This document shows, piece by piece, positions 41,113-50,015 of a stretch of 52,034 nt of DNA. The notes below the pieces were generated by a model, which was given only the letters and a program-made list of their open reading frames with translations, was not told the origin of the DNA and made no database searches. The DNA lies in assembly GCA_014377425.1 (NCBI GenBank), contig JACMPQ010000082.1:1-52034 (forward strand), in the 5' to 3' direction. The stretch's first letter is position 1, and the number at the start of each line of letters is the position of its first letter. The stretch is from Microbacteriaceae bacterium (GTDB lineage: Bacteria; Actinomycetota; Actinomycetes; Actinomycetales; Microbacteriaceae). Both the position numbers and the translations under genes were made by a program.

Positions 41113-41223
41113 TTAGTCCTTGCGTTTACCTGCGGCCTTCGCCTGCTTCTCAACGCGCTTTTCTTTGAGGGACTTGGTCGCGGCGGTCTTACCGGTCGAC
41201 TTCTGGGGGGACTTTTCAGCCAT
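41113..41223 (-). CDS. 36-residue basic protein, unknown function
   Basis: The reverse strand encodes MAEKSPQKSTGKTAATKSLK followed by EKRVEKQAKAAGKRKD, 36 residues with 12 lysines and 2 arginines. A very strong AGGAGGAAA ends seven bases before the ATG and a stop follows cleanly, so it is likely translated. It has no membrane span, cysteine or domain and is predicted disordered, resembling short basic nucleic-acid-binding proteins. Its mRNA ends at the bidirectional terminator at 41091. I recall similar tiny basic proteins beside pyk in related genera but cannot verify it. Function not known. Confidence 0.75.
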   Translation of the reverse strand: MAEKSPQKSTGKTAATKSLKEKRVEKQAKAAGKRKD

Positions 41224-41306
41224 GGTCGTTTCCTCCTGTTGTGCATTTATTGTTGTGTGCCAGCCGGGGCACCTCGATTCCGCGTCGCGAAACCTTCGTT
41301 CCTCAA

Positions 41307-41335
41307 AGAGTAGGGGGTCGTGAAGGGAACTTCAC
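41307..41335 (-). promoter_or_regulatory. Promoter candidate with palindrome for the 36-residue ORF
   Basis: On the reverse strand GTGAAG, 17 bases, TACTCT gives a promoter-like spacing. The -35 position lies in the inverted repeat GTGAAG-GGAA-CTTCAC (41320-41335), perfect six-base arms. A repressor binding there would block the promoter. It leaves a leader of about 75 bases before the ATG. Both elements are deduced by eye. Confidence 0.4.
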
Positions 41336-41413
41336 TACCACCCACGCCCAAAGGGAATGGCCGCCGGAGAGCGCTTTCGCACCAAACCGACGGCCAGTCT
41401 TGGCAAAACGTGT

Positions 41414-43045
41414 TTAGTGCTGCGAGGCGTGTTCGCGTTCCACCTCGGTGGTCGTCGGCGGAGAAATGCGATCCTCGAAGAACCAAGACGAGAGACCAGC
41501 ACGTGCACGTTGGGCCACGGTGATGCGGCCTCGCTCGTCGGGACGAACCATGAGGGGCTCATAGTCGAGGTAGCTCACGAGACGCCAGCGCTCGTACTCG
41601 TCAAGCTGTTCATGCACCTCGATGTATTCGCCTCCGGGCAGACGCACAATGCGCCCGGATTCGAAGCCGTGCAGGGCAATTTCGCGATCCTTCTTCTGCA
41701 GTCCAAGGGTTATGCGCTTAGTCAACAGGTAGGCCACAACCGGTCCAACAAAGACCAGAAGCTGCATCGAATGGATGACGTCTTCAATCGACACATGGAA
41801 ATGTGTCGCAATGAGGTCGGAGCTTGCCGTTGCCCAAAGCACCGCGTAGAAGGTCACTCCGGCTGCACCAATAGCGGTACGAGTCGGGGCGTTCCGGGGG
41901 CGCTCGGCAATGTGGTGCTCACGCTTATCTCCGGTTATCCACGCCTCAATGAAGGGGTAGAACGCAACGAGACCGAGGAAGATCGGCAGCACGAGCAGTG
42001 GAATCATGATGTTCAACGACAGCGGGTGCCCGAAGACGTCGAATTCCAGACCCGGTGGCATCATCCGCAGCGCACCATCGGCAAAGCCGATGTACCAGTC
42101 CGGCTGGGTACCCGCAGACACCGGTGACGGGTCGTACGGACCATAGGTCCAGATCGGGTTGATCGTGAAGAACGCCCCCATCAGCACGAGAGCGCCGAAG
42201 ACGATGAAGAAAAAGCCACCGGCTTTGGCTGCGAAGGTCGGCATGATTGGTACGCCCACAACGTTGTCGTTGGTGCGTCCGGGGCCGGCAAACTGGGTGT
42301 GCTTGTTGATGATCATGAGGAGCAAATGCGCACCGAGCGCGGCAATCAAAATCGCCGGCAGCAGCAGAATATGCAGTGTAAACAGTCGCGCCACGATGTG
42401 GGTTCCGGGGAACTCCCCACCGAAGAGCAGCCAGGAAATCCAGCTACCGACCAGCGGAATTCCCTTGACCATGCCATCAATGATGCGAAGGCCGTTGCCC
42501 GAGAGCAGATCGTCTGGCAGCGAATAGCCGGTGAAGCCTTCGGCCATGGCGAGGATGAACAAGACAAACCCGATAAACCAGTTGATTTCACGCGGCTTGC
42601 GGAAGGCTCCGGTGAAGAACACGCGAAGCATGTGGAGCCCAATGGATGCCACAAATAGCAGTGCCGCCCAGTGATGTACTTGGCGCATCAACAATCCACC
42701 GCGAATGTCGAAGGAGATGTCCAACGAAGACGCCATTGCGGCCGACATGTGCAGACCCTTGAGTGGTACGTATGAGCCGTTGTAAACTACATCCGCCATT
42801 GAAGGCTGGTAGAAGAACGTCAGGAACGTACCGGTGAGAAGAATGACGACGAAGCTATAAAGGGCAACTTCGCCGAGCATGAAAGACCAGTGGTCGGGGA
42901 AGATCTTGCGACCCAGTTCCCGAACGAGGCCGGAGATGCTGGTGCGCTCGTCAACATAGTTGACCGCGGCGCCGGTGAAGCGCTGTCCGCGGGAGGCGAC
43001 GACAACCGTAGATGGAGGGGTTCGGGTGGGGGTTTCGGTACTCAT
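41414..43045 (-). CDS. qcrB: Cytochrome bc1 complex cytochrome b subunit
   Basis: The 543-residue membrane subunit oxidises menaquinol and carries two b hemes. The first histidine pair region is RQVHHWAALLFVASIGLHML, the second HILLLPAILIAALGAHLLLM. About nine spans are visible, then a C-terminal soluble tail of about 130 residues specific to actinobacterial QcrB. The ATG overlaps the qcrA stop (ATGA on the minus strand). It forms the bc1-aa3 supercomplex with QcrA, QcrC and the Cta subunits. Confidence 0.97.
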   Translation of the reverse strand: MSTETPTRTPPSTVVVASRGQRFTGAAVNYVDERTSISGLVRELGRKIFPDHWSFMLGEVALYSFVVILLTGTFLTFFYQPSMADVVYNGSYVPLKGLHMSAAMASSLDISFDIRGGLLMRQVHHWAALLFVASIGLHMLRVFFTGAFRKPREINWFIGFVLFILAMAEGFTGYSLPDDLLSGNGLRIIDGMVKGIPLVGSWISWLLFGGEFPGTHIVARLFTLHILLLPAILIAALGAHLLLMIINKHTQFAGPGRTNDNVVGVPIMPTFAAKAGGFFFIVFGALVLMGAFFTINPIWTYGPYDPSPVSAGTQPDWYIGFADGALRMMPPGLEFDVFGHPLSLNIMIPLLVLPIFLGLVAFYPFIEAWITGDKREHHIAERPRNAPTRTAIGAAGVTFYAVLWATASSDLIATHFHVSIEDVIHSMQLLVFVGPVVAYLLTKRITLGLQKKDREIALHGFESGRIVRLPGGEYIEVHEQLDEYERWRLVSYLDYEPLMVRPDERGRITVAQRARAGLSSWFFEDRISPPTTTEVEREHASQH

Positions 43046-44112
43046 GTGCGTTCCCAGAAGCTTGGACCGACCGGCTCATGGAACCCGGACTGGGCAACCA
43101 TGTATCCCTCGGCGTCTACGGTGATGGGGAGTTGGGGAAGAGGCCGCTTGGCCGGCCCGAAAATAACCTGGCAGTGATTGGTTACATCGAAAGTCGACTG
43201 GTGGCACGGGCAAAGCAGGTGGTGCGTTTGCTGTTCGTAGAGGGCAACCGGGCACCCGACGTGGGTACAGATCTTCGAATACGCCACGATGCCGTCGTAC
43301 GACCAGTCTTTTCGTTCCGGAAGCTCGTTCAGATCTTCCGGCTTGAGCCGCATTAACAGCACGGCCGCTTTGGCCTTCTGCTCAAGTTTATCTTCCACGT
43401 CATTGAGTCCCTCGGGAATCACATGGAATACCGAGCCCAGGGTGATGTCCGATGCCTTGATCGGGTCTCCCGTTGGGTCGCGGGTAAGACGGGTTCCCTT
43501 TTTCCACATGGTGGTTTCGAGGGCGGAGGCCGGATCGCTGCGTGGGCCGAGGTCACGGAACAACACAATGGCGGGAATTGGGGTTGCAATGAGCGCGCCA
43601 ATGAGGGTGTTGCGAATCAGGGTGCGGCGTCCGAATCCAGATTCCTCATTGCCTAGCTTGAAGATTTCAACGGCACGAGCGCGCGTTTCTTCGGTGCCGC
43701 GGGTCGGATGACGCATCTCGACGATCTCGTCGCCGCGCATCAGGTTCTTCGCCCAGTAGACCGCGCCGATACCAATGCCGAGCAAGCTGGAAGCGATTCC
43801 GAGGCCGAGGAAGACGGTATTCAACCGCACCGAGTTGCTGTCGCCCGGAACGATTGGAAACACCGAGTAGGCGGCGATGGCGAGAACGCTACCGACAATG
43901 GAGGCGTAGAAGAGCGTGTAGACACGGCGTTCGGCCTGCTTGTCTTTCTTCGGGTCCGTGTCGGTTACCCGGGCGCGGTGCGGAGGAAGTCCAGGGTTGA
44001 CGAACGCGTCGGACAACTCCACTGCGGTGCCAGCGACCGTTTGGGTCGGCACACTCTTCTGAACAGCCGTTCCGGCAGCGGCGTGGGGCGTGCCGGTGTC
44101 GTTGTCAGCCAT
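43042..44112 (-). CDS. qcrA: Rieske iron-sulfur subunit of the cytochrome bc1 complex
   Basis: The 356-residue protein has three membrane spans (about residues 66-84, 100-120, 170-188), the actinobacterial arrangement, and a C-terminal Rieske domain with CTHVGC at 282-287 and CPCH at 301-304 binding a 2Fe-2S cluster. It passes an electron from menaquinol to cytochrome cc. The N-terminal 60 residues are polar. GGGAAC precedes the ATG. Confidence 0.97.
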   Translation of the reverse strand: MADNDTGTPHAAAGTAVQKSVPTQTVAGTAVELSDAFVNPGLPPHRARVTDTDPKKDKQAERRVYTLFYASIVGSVLAIAAYSVFPIVPGDSNSVRLNTVFLGLGIASSLLGIGIGAVYWAKNLMRGDEIVEMRHPTRGTEETRARAVEIFKLGNEESGFGRRTLIRNTLIGALIATPIPAIVLFRDLGPRSDPASALETTMWKKGTRLTRDPTGDPIKASDITLGSVFHVIPEGLNDVEDKLEQKAKAAVLLMRLKPEDLNELPERKDWSYDGIVAYSKICTHVGCPVALYEQQTHHLLCPCHQSTFDVTNHCQVIFGPAKRPLPQLPITVDAEGYMVAQSGFHEPVGPSFWERT

Positions 44113-44158
44113 GATGTTCCCTTTCGATTGCGGTGATGCGTACGCGTGACATATAGAG

Positions 44159-44983
44159 CTAGTTCGCCTTCGCCGCGATCCAGACGGTAACGGCGACCAA
44201 TGCTCCGAGACCGAATATCCAGATGAAGAGTCCTTCGGAGACCGGACCGAGGTTACCCAGGTCCACCCCGCCGGGGGAGGGGTTCTTGTCGAGATACTTT
44301 AGGTAGGTGACGATGTCAGCCTTTTCCTGCGGGGTGATGTTGAGGTCGTTGAAGACGGGCATGCTCTGTGGACCACTCACCATCGCCTCGTAGATGTGTG
44401 CACCAGTTACGCCGCTGAGCGCGGGGGCGTACTTGCCCGCGGTCAATGCGCCACCGGCGCCGGCGACGTTGTGGCACATGGCGCAGTTGATTCGGAACAA
44501 CTCGGCACCCTTGGTGGCGTCGCCATCACCCTTGAGGTAAGCCGAACTGGGCAGCGCCGGTCCGGGGGCGAGGGATGCAATGTACGCAGCCAATTCTTTG
44601 GTCTGCGAGTCGGTGAACTGAACGGGTTTCTTCTCGGCCTGCGGTCCGCCGGCGGCCAGCGGCATCCTGCCCGTTCCGACCTGGAAGTCCACCGACGCGG
44701 CACCGACACCGATAAGCGATGGCCCGGTTGCCGAACCCTGAACGCTCAACCCGTGACAGGTTGCGCAATTCGCGGCGAAGAGCTTTTCTCCCGCGGCAAT
44801 AGTTGTCTGGGTCACCGCGGGTGTTTCGGCGGCGGCCGTCGAACTGAACATTGCATAGGCGCCGCCGGTGCTCATGAGCCCGATGACGATAAGCGCAACG
44901 GTCGCGAGGGGGGAGCGCCGACCGGTCTTGCGCTGGCTTCCGGGTGAATTCACCCGGCGAATCTTCGAGGAGAACTTGCTCAT
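44159..44983 (-). CDS. qcrC: Diheme cytochrome c subunit of the bc1 complex
   Basis: The 274-residue protein starts at ATG 44983 (MSKFSSKIRR); a TTG six codons upstream (45001) is a weaker alternative. An N-terminal membrane anchor (about 26-48), two cytochrome c domains with CATCH (73-77) and CAMCH (167-171), and a C-terminal span (about 250-272) are present. As in actinobacteria generally, the two hemes replace a soluble cytochrome c by handing electrons directly to the aa3 oxidase. Confidence 0.96.
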   Translation of the reverse strand: MSKFSSKIRRVNSPGSQRKTGRRSPLATVALIVIGLMSTGGAYAMFSSTAAAETPAVTQTTIAAGEKLFAANCATCHGLSVQGSATGPSLIGVGAASVDFQVGTGRMPLAAGGPQAEKKPVQFTDSQTKELAAYIASLAPGPALPSSAYLKGDGDATKGAELFRINCAMCHNVAGAGGALTAGKYAPALSGVTGAHIYEAMVSGPQSMPVFNDLNITPQEKADIVTYLKYLDKNPSPGGVDLGNLGPVSEGLFIWIFGLGALVAVTVWIAAKAN

Positions 44984-45004
44984 GCTGGGATTTTGTTCCA
45001 ATTC

Positions 45005-45634
45005 CTATTTGAGGACGTAGATGACGATGAAGAGGCCGATCCAAACCACGTCAACGAAGTGCCAATAGTACGAAACGACGATGGCGCGGGTAGCCTCCTT
45101 GTGGCCAAAATTCTTGACGCTGAAAGCAGTTCCAATCACGAGCAGGAAGGCGATAAGGCCACCCACCACGTGCAAGCCGTGGAACCCCGTCGTCATATAG
45201 AAGGCGGAGCCGTAGGAGTTGGTGTTTATGGCGAGGTGCTCTCCCACGAGGGTCGCATATTCGAAAATTTGGCCGACCACGAAGACCGAGCCCATGGCGT
45301 AGGTCAGGAAGAACCACTCGACCATGCCCCACTGGGTCGGCTTCCAACCGGTTCCACGTGCCTGAAGACGCTCGGCTGCAAACACTCCCATTTGGCAGGT
45401 GACCGACGACAACACGAGGATGATCGTATTGGTTAGCGAGAACGGCACATTCAACTTCTCGGCCTGGGATGACCAGAGCCCCGGGGCGGTCGATCGAAGG
45501 GTGAAGTAAATGGCAAATAGGCCGGCAAAGAACATCACTTCGCTGCCGAGCCAGACTATTGTGCCGACCGCAACAACGCTAGGACGGTTGACGGAAGGGG
45601 CCCCGACGGAACGAGTGAGGGAAGCTGTAGACAC
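45005..45634 (-). CDS. ctaE: Cytochrome c oxidase subunit III
   Basis: The 209-residue protein has five spans and the subunit III hallmarks [27 protein letters not shown] and [15 protein letters not shown]. It stabilises the aa3 oxidase next to the proton-pumping subunit I, encoded elsewhere. GTG start at 45634, six bases after a CATAAT -10 hexamer, so the message may be leaderless. It begins the ctaE-qcrCAB cluster and is divergent from trpD. Confidence 0.96.
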   Translation of the reverse strand: MSTASLTRSVGAPSVNRPSVVAVGTIVWLGSEVMFFAGLFAIYFTLRSTAPGLWSSQAEKLNVPFSLTNTIILVLSSVTCQMGVFAAERLQARGTGWKPTQWGMVEWFFLTYAMGSVFVVGQIFEYATLVGEHLAINTNSYGSAFYMTTGFHGLHVVGGLIAFLLVIGTAFSVKNFGHKEATRAIVVSYYWHFVDVVWIGLFIVIYVLK

Positions 45635-45711
45635 TCTTCCATTATGGCCGATATTGGGTCATCCTTTTGTCATTGGGCTGTGCGCTTGCGGTGAAAGATA
45701 AGATCACAGCT
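45635..45711. promoter_or_regulatory. Divergent promoter region between ctaE and trpD
   Basis: In 77 bases, TAAGAT (45699-45704) lies seven bases before the trpD ATG, and on the opposite strand CATAAT (45641-45646) lies six bases before the ctaE GTG. Neither gene has a convincing Shine-Dalgarno. Both look leaderless. The TTGGGC at 45674 with 19-base spacing is a weak -35 for trpD. Confidence 0.55.
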
Positions 45712-46773
45712 ATGTCGACCACGCCTAATTGGCCCATAATTCTCGCAGCACTTCTCAGGGGCGAAAATCTGGCGGTACGTGAGGCGTCCTGGGCGATGGA
45801 ACAGGTCATTTCTGGTCAGGCCACAGACGCGCAACTCGCCGGCTTCGTGGTGGCGCTGAGCGCCAAGGGCGAAACGGTCGATGAGATCGTCGGATTCCGG
45901 GATGCCGTACTTGCGCATGCGCAGACACTTGACGTGTCACCTCTCGCCCTGGACATCGTCGGAACCGGGGGAGACCAGCTCGGAACGGTGAACGTTTCCA
46001 CTATGGCGTCGGTGGTGGCGGCGGCAACCGGCGTTCCGATTGTGAAGCACGGCAACCGGGCGGCAAGCTCCGCCTCCGGATCCTCCGACGTGCTTAAAGC
46101 CCTCGGGGTCAACCTCGATCTCAACCCTGAACGGGTTGCTCGGGTGTTCACTGAAACGGGCATAACCTTCGCCTTTGCCTCCCTCTTTCACCCCGGATTT
46201 CGTCACGCGGCCGCCGCTCGACGGGAGCTGGGAATTCCCACCGTATTTAATTTTCTCGGACCCCTCTGCAACCCAGCACGCCCGGAAGCCTCAGCGGTGG
46301 GCGTGGCTAATCTCGCCAAAGTGCACCTGATCGTCGGGGTATTTCAGACCCGCGGTGCGACGGCCCTGGTTTTCCGCGGTGACGACGGCCTTGACGAGCT
46401 AACGACTACCGGACACAGCCACATCTGGGAGGTTTCTCGCGGAGCGGTTACCGAGCACGATTTCGACCCCCTCGAGGTCGGTATCCCGCGCTGCCAAATT
46501 TCCGACCTCCTCGGCGGTGATGCCGAGCACAACGCGCGGATTGCCCGCGCCACCCTCGGCGGCGAGCGCGGATCGATACGAGACATCGTCCTACTCAACG
46601 CGGCGGCGGGACTCGTGGCTTGGAACTTGTCGCGCGATCCCGCGCAGTCCCTTATTCCATTGGTCGATCGTTTCGCCGAAGAACTCACCGTGGTGGCCGA
46701 GGCAGTGGACTCTGGTCGCGCAATCGCCAAGCTCGACGAATGGGTATCGGCCAGCAAATTGACGCGGGTGTAG
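45712..46773 (+). CDS. trpD: Anthranilate phosphoribosyltransferase
   Basis: The 353-residue enzyme joins anthranilate and PRPP, the second tryptophan step. PRPP loop GTGGD is at 84-88 and KHGNRAASSASGSSD at 112-126. The ATG at 45712 gives MSTTPNWPII with the normal N-terminal helix domain. It stands apart from the trpE-trpA cluster, 13.6 kb away, which is common in actinobacteria, next to ctaE. Confidence 0.96.
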   Translation: MSTTPNWPIILAALLRGENLAVREASWAMEQVISGQATDAQLAGFVVALSAKGETVDEIVGFRDAVLAHAQTLDVSPLALDIVGTGGDQLGTVNVSTMASVVAAATGVPIVKHGNRAASSASGSSDVLKALGVNLDLNPERVARVFTETGITFAFASLFHPGFRHAAAARRELGIPTVFNFLGPLCNPARPEASAVGVANLAKVHLIVGVFQTRGATALVFRGDDGLDELTTTGHSHIWEVSRGAVTEHDFDPLEVGIPRCQISDLLGGDAEHNARIARATLGGERGSIRDIVLLNAAAGLVAWNLSRDPAQSLIPLVDRFAEELTVVAEAVDSGRAIAKLDEWVSASKLTRV

Positions 46774-46961
46774 GCGAACACCAAATCGAATCGTGCCGCT
46801 GGTTTCGCGAGTGAATTTTTGTTTTGGTCTCGCTATTTCTTCCGCTCTGAGGTCGTTGTAGGTTGGCCTTCGGTGGGACCGCAACGGAGTTGTTTCGTCG
46901 CTCACCGGCAATCAGTGCCGGGCGCCCCGCCGTCGGCATCCTCATCATCCAGGTGAAAGAT

Positions 46962-47969
46962 ATGCTCATGAAAAAACTCATCAATGACCCCCGGTCCGTG
47001 GTTGACGAAGCCCTCGCGGGGGTTGCCCTCGCCCACCCCGACTTGCTGCGGGTGTCTCTCGACCCGATGTTCATCGTGCGTAAGGAGGCGCCACGTGCCG
47101 GTAAGGTGGCAATCGTCAGCGGAGGCGGCAGCGGGCACGAGCCCCTGCACGGCGGCTTTGTTGGTGTCGGGATGCTCGATGCCGCCGTACCCGGGCCGAT
47201 GTTCACCTCTCCCACCCCCGACCCGATTTTGGCCGCCACCCAGGCGGTGGATGGCGGCGCAGGCGTTCTGCACATCGTAAAGAACTACACCGGGGATGTT
47301 TTGAATTTCGAGACCGCCGCCGATCTGGCGGAGGCCGAAGGCATCACGGTGCGAACCGTCGTTATCAACGACGATGTCGCCGTCAAGGATTCGCTCTACA
47401 CCGCCGGGCGCCGTGGGGTGGCGGGCACCGTGCTAGTGGAAAAAATCGCTGGGGCCGCCGCCGAGCGGGGTGACGACCTCGACTCCGTAGCCACCCTCGC
47501 AGAAACGGTGAATTCGCAGATGCGCTCCATGGGGGTGGCAATCGCGCCGTGTACCGTGCCGCATGCCGAGGAGCCGAGCTTCACCCTGGCCGACGATGAA
47601 ATCGAGATAGGCATTGGCATCCACGGCGAGCCTGGTCGCGAGCGGATCAAGATCGAGCCGGTCGACCGCATCGTCGATCGCCTACTCGAACCGATTCTGT
47701 CTGACCTGCCATTCGCCAGCGGCGATTCGGTGCTGCTGTTCGTGAACGGCATGGGCGGCACGCCTCTCGTGGAGCTGTACATCGCCTTCCGTCGGGCAGC
47801 CGAGGTGCTCAGCGAACAGGGCATCACGGTCACGCGCTCTCTGGTCGGCAGCTACGTCACATCACTAGAAATGCAGGGGCTTTCGATCACGATTCTGAAA
47901 CTCGACGACCAGCTCATGGAGCTTTGGGATGCACCGGTGCAGACCGCAGCGCTGCGCTGGGGGAGGTAA
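46962..47969 (+). CDS. dhaK: Dihydroxyacetone kinase subunit DhaK
   Basis: The 335-residue subunit binds dihydroxyacetone covalently through His221 ([10 protein letters not shown]), equivalent to His218 in E. coli, with [15 protein letters not shown] forming the substrate pocket. The start at ATG 46962 follows AGGTGA; ATG 46968 is the alternative. It precedes dhaL by four bases. The substrate may come from glycerol dehydrogenase or aldolase reactions; no dhaR regulator is adjacent. The 188-base gap before it holds no gene. Confidence 0.95.
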   Translation: MLMKKLINDPRSVVDEALAGVALAHPDLLRVSLDPMFIVRKEAPRAGKVAIVSGGGSGHEPLHGGFVGVGMLDAAVPGPMFTSPTPDPILAATQAVDGGAGVLHIVKNYTGDVLNFETAADLAEAEGITVRTVVINDDVAVKDSLYTAGRRGVAGTVLVEKIAGAAAERGDDLDSVATLAETVNSQMRSMGVAIAPCTVPHAEEPSFTLADDEIEIGIGIHGEPGRERIKIEPVDRIVDRLLEPILSDLPFASGDSVLLFVNGMGGTPLVELYIAFRRAAEVLSEQGITVTRSLVGSYVTSLEMQGLSITILKLDDQLMELWDAPVQTAALRWGR

Positions 47970-47973
47970 CGCA

Positions 47974-48609
47974 ATGGCTCTCGGTACAGACTGGGCGCTC
48001 GATTGGCTCTCCCGCACGGCAGCCACGATTGCCGTTCAGCGGTCGCACCTCAATACGCTGGATCGTGAAATCGGTGACGGCGATCACGGCGAAAACTTGG
48101 ATCGCGGCTTCACCGCGGTGCTCACGGAACTCGCCAGCTTCGACGACGATGCCGTGCCGAGTGACGTTCTCAAACGCACCGCAATGAAGCTGATCTCCAC
48201 CGTGGGTGGGGCATCCGGTCCATTGCTGGGAACTGCGTACCTCAAGGGGGCGGCGGCGATCGTTGACTTACCGGAGCTCGATGGCGCCGCCCTTGTGGCA
48301 ATGCTCACGGCTGCCCGCGACGGCGTAGTGCTGCGTGGCAAGGCCATGGTGGGCGACGCCACCATGATCGACGCCTGGACTCCGGCCGTCGACGCGGCGG
48401 CTCGGGCCTTGGCCGAAGGGCAATCGGAGGCGGAAATTCTGGATGCCGCAGCAACCGCGGCGGAAGAGGGCGCCCTAGCTACCGAGCCGATAGTAGCCCG
48501 CAAGGGTCGTGCCAGCTACTTGGGGGAACGTGCCATCGGTCACCGTGATCCCGGGGCGCAATCCTCGGCCCTACTACTGCGCGAAGCCGCGAACGCGGCA
48601 ATCGCGTGA
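47974..48609 (+). CDS. dhaL: Dihydroxyacetone kinase subunit DhaL (ADP-binding)
   Basis: The 211-residue all-helical subunit holds ADP and two magnesium ions through Asp30, Asp35 and Asp37 (LDREIGDGDHGENLDRG). The ADP is rephosphorylated by DhaM, then the phosphate goes to DHA on DhaK. The ATG at 47974 follows GGGAGG. Family motifs GGASGPLLGTAYL and GDATMIDAW are intact. The stop overlaps dhaM. Confidence 0.95.
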   Translation: MALGTDWALDWLSRTAATIAVQRSHLNTLDREIGDGDHGENLDRGFTAVLTELASFDDDAVPSDVLKRTAMKLISTVGGASGPLLGTAYLKGAAAIVDLPELDGAALVAMLTAARDGVVLRGKAMVGDATMIDAWTPAVDAAARALAEGQSEAEILDAAATAAEEGALATEPIVARKGRASYLGERAIGHRDPGAQSSALLLREAANAAIA

Positions 48610-49301
48610 CCGTGGGTTTAGTCATTGTCTCGCACAGCGCGGCGATCGCTGGCGGCGTCGTTGAGCTCGCCGGGCAAATGGCGTCGGAGGTTACGATCGT
48701 TGCCGCCGGCGGAACGGATGACGACGGCATCGGCACCAGCTTCACCCGGGTGGGCGCAGCATTCGAGTCGGCAGACTCGGGCGACGGAGTGATCGTTCTC
48801 TGTGATCTCGGTTCGGCGGTTCTCACCGCCGAGACCGCGTGGGATTTTCTGGCGGATGATGCCCGCAGTCGAGTGCGCATTGTGGATGCCCCGCTGGTGG
48901 AGGGTGCGGTCACGGCGGCAGTTGCCGCCAATATCGGCGGCGATCTCGACGCGGTTGAACACGCGGCAGAAACCGCATGGATTCGCGCTGAAGAGTCGGT
49001 GAACTCCGGCGCTTCGGAGGCCGAGCCGGTGGTGCCTACAGCAATTGATGTCGTAACCGCCAGTACCGTGCTGGTAAACCCGTCTGGGCTGCACGCTCGG
49101 CCCGCCGCCGAGTTCGTGAAGCTAGCGGCCAAGTTTCGTGCCGCGGTTACGGTCAACGGTACCGATGCGAAAAGCCTTCTGCGCATCATGTCTCTCGGTT
49201 TGAGCGTGGGCACTTCGGTGCATCTCACCGCTGAGGGTGAGGATGCCGCCGAGGCTATTCCCGCCCTCGTCGCTCTGATCGACTCCGGTTTCGGCGAGTA
49301 G
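48606..49301 (+). CDS. dhaM: DhaM phosphotransferase fused to HPr
   Basis: The 231-residue protein has a PTS EIIA-Man-type DhaM domain (residues 1-125) with phosphorylated His10 in VIVSHS, an acidic Ser-rich linker (about 130-150), and a HPr domain (about 150-231) with His163 in SGLHARPAAEFV and the regulatory Ser190 region DAKSLLRIMSLG. In E. coli DhaM also has an EI-like domain, absent here, so Enzyme I must come from elsewhere. The GTG start overlaps the dhaL stop. The HPr may serve other PTS systems too. Confidence 0.94.
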   Translation: MTVGLVIVSHSAAIAGGVVELAGQMASEVTIVAAGGTDDDGIGTSFTRVGAAFESADSGDGVIVLCDLGSAVLTAETAWDFLADDARSRVRIVDAPLVEGAVTAAVAANIGGDLDAVEHAAETAWIRAEESVNSGASEAEPVVPTAIDVVTASTVLVNPSGLHARPAAEFVKLAAKFRAAVTVNGTDAKSLLRIMSLGLSVGTSVHLTAEGEDAAEAIPALVALIDSGFGE

Positions 49302-49341
49302 ACACGAGCCAAAAGCGACAACCGAGGCCAGAGGAGAATGC

Positions 49342-49380
49342 AAAGAAGGGCGACGGCAGCAATGCCGTCGTCCTTCTTTT
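49342..49380 (+). terminator. Terminator between dhaM and carD
   Basis: AAAGAAGG-CGACGGCA, loop GCAA, TGCCGTCG-CCTTCTTTT form a long stem with flanking A- and T-runs. The two genes converge on it, and it can work in both directions. Confidence 0.92.
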
Positions 49381-49406
49381 GGATCGTTGGAATTCACACT
49401 GCCGAA

Positions 49407-49898
49407 CTAGACCGCGGCGGTTGCCAATACCTTCTCGAGCACCTCGGAGGCCCCTTCATCGTTCATGGCGAGAGCTAAAGCGAGCTCGGATACAAGGATT
49501 TTCTGCGCCTTCTGCAGGAGGTTCTTTTCTCCAGCAGATACGCCGTTGCCCTGGTTGCGGCGCCACAGGTCGCGCACAACCTCACCGATGCGGTACACGC
49601 TTCCGCTGGCCATCTTCTCTTGGTTGGACTTGTAGCGGCGCGACCAGTTGGCTGGCTCCTCCACGACGTCACTCTGGAGTACCTCGTAGAGCGCCTCGAC
49701 GCCAGCGGCATCGATAACGTCGCGAACACCGATCAGCTCGGCGTTGTCGACCGGAAGCTTGATCACGAGTTCGCTCGTGTGCACGTTCAGGGTGACGTAC
49801 TTTTTCTCTTCGCCCTTGACGGTCTTCATTTCCACCGCTGTAATGGTGGCCGCACCGTGGTGCGGGTAAACCAGGGTTTCGCCAATTTCGAAAATCAT
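49407..49898 (-). CDS. carD: CarD-family transcription regulator
   Basis: The 163-residue protein has the N-terminal RNA polymerase beta-subunit-binding domain (1-55, GETLVYPHHGAATITAVE) and a C-terminal DNA-binding domain with Trp85 in EEPANWSRRYKSNQEK, the residue known from mycobacterial CarD to wedge into the -10 edge of open complexes. It stabilises open complexes at rRNA and many other promoters. AAGGAAG precedes the ATG. It faces dhaM across a terminator. Confidence 0.96.
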   Translation of the reverse strand: MIFEIGETLVYPHHGAATITAVEMKTVKGEEKKYVTLNVHTSELVIKLPVDNAELIGVRDVIDAAGVEALYEVLQSDVVEEPANWSRRYKSNQEKMASGSVYRIGEVVRDLWRRNQGNGVSAGEKNLLQKAQKILVSELALALAMNDEGASEVLEKVLATAAV

Positions 49899-50015
49899 AA
49901 AGCTTCCTTCTTCGTGCCTTTTGGTGTTTCCGTGGGGTGTTTTGGTCGTTCAAAAATGGGGAGGGGAAGTAAAGAGAGTCGGAACGCGGACATACCCGGG
50001 GGAGTAACGGATGCC

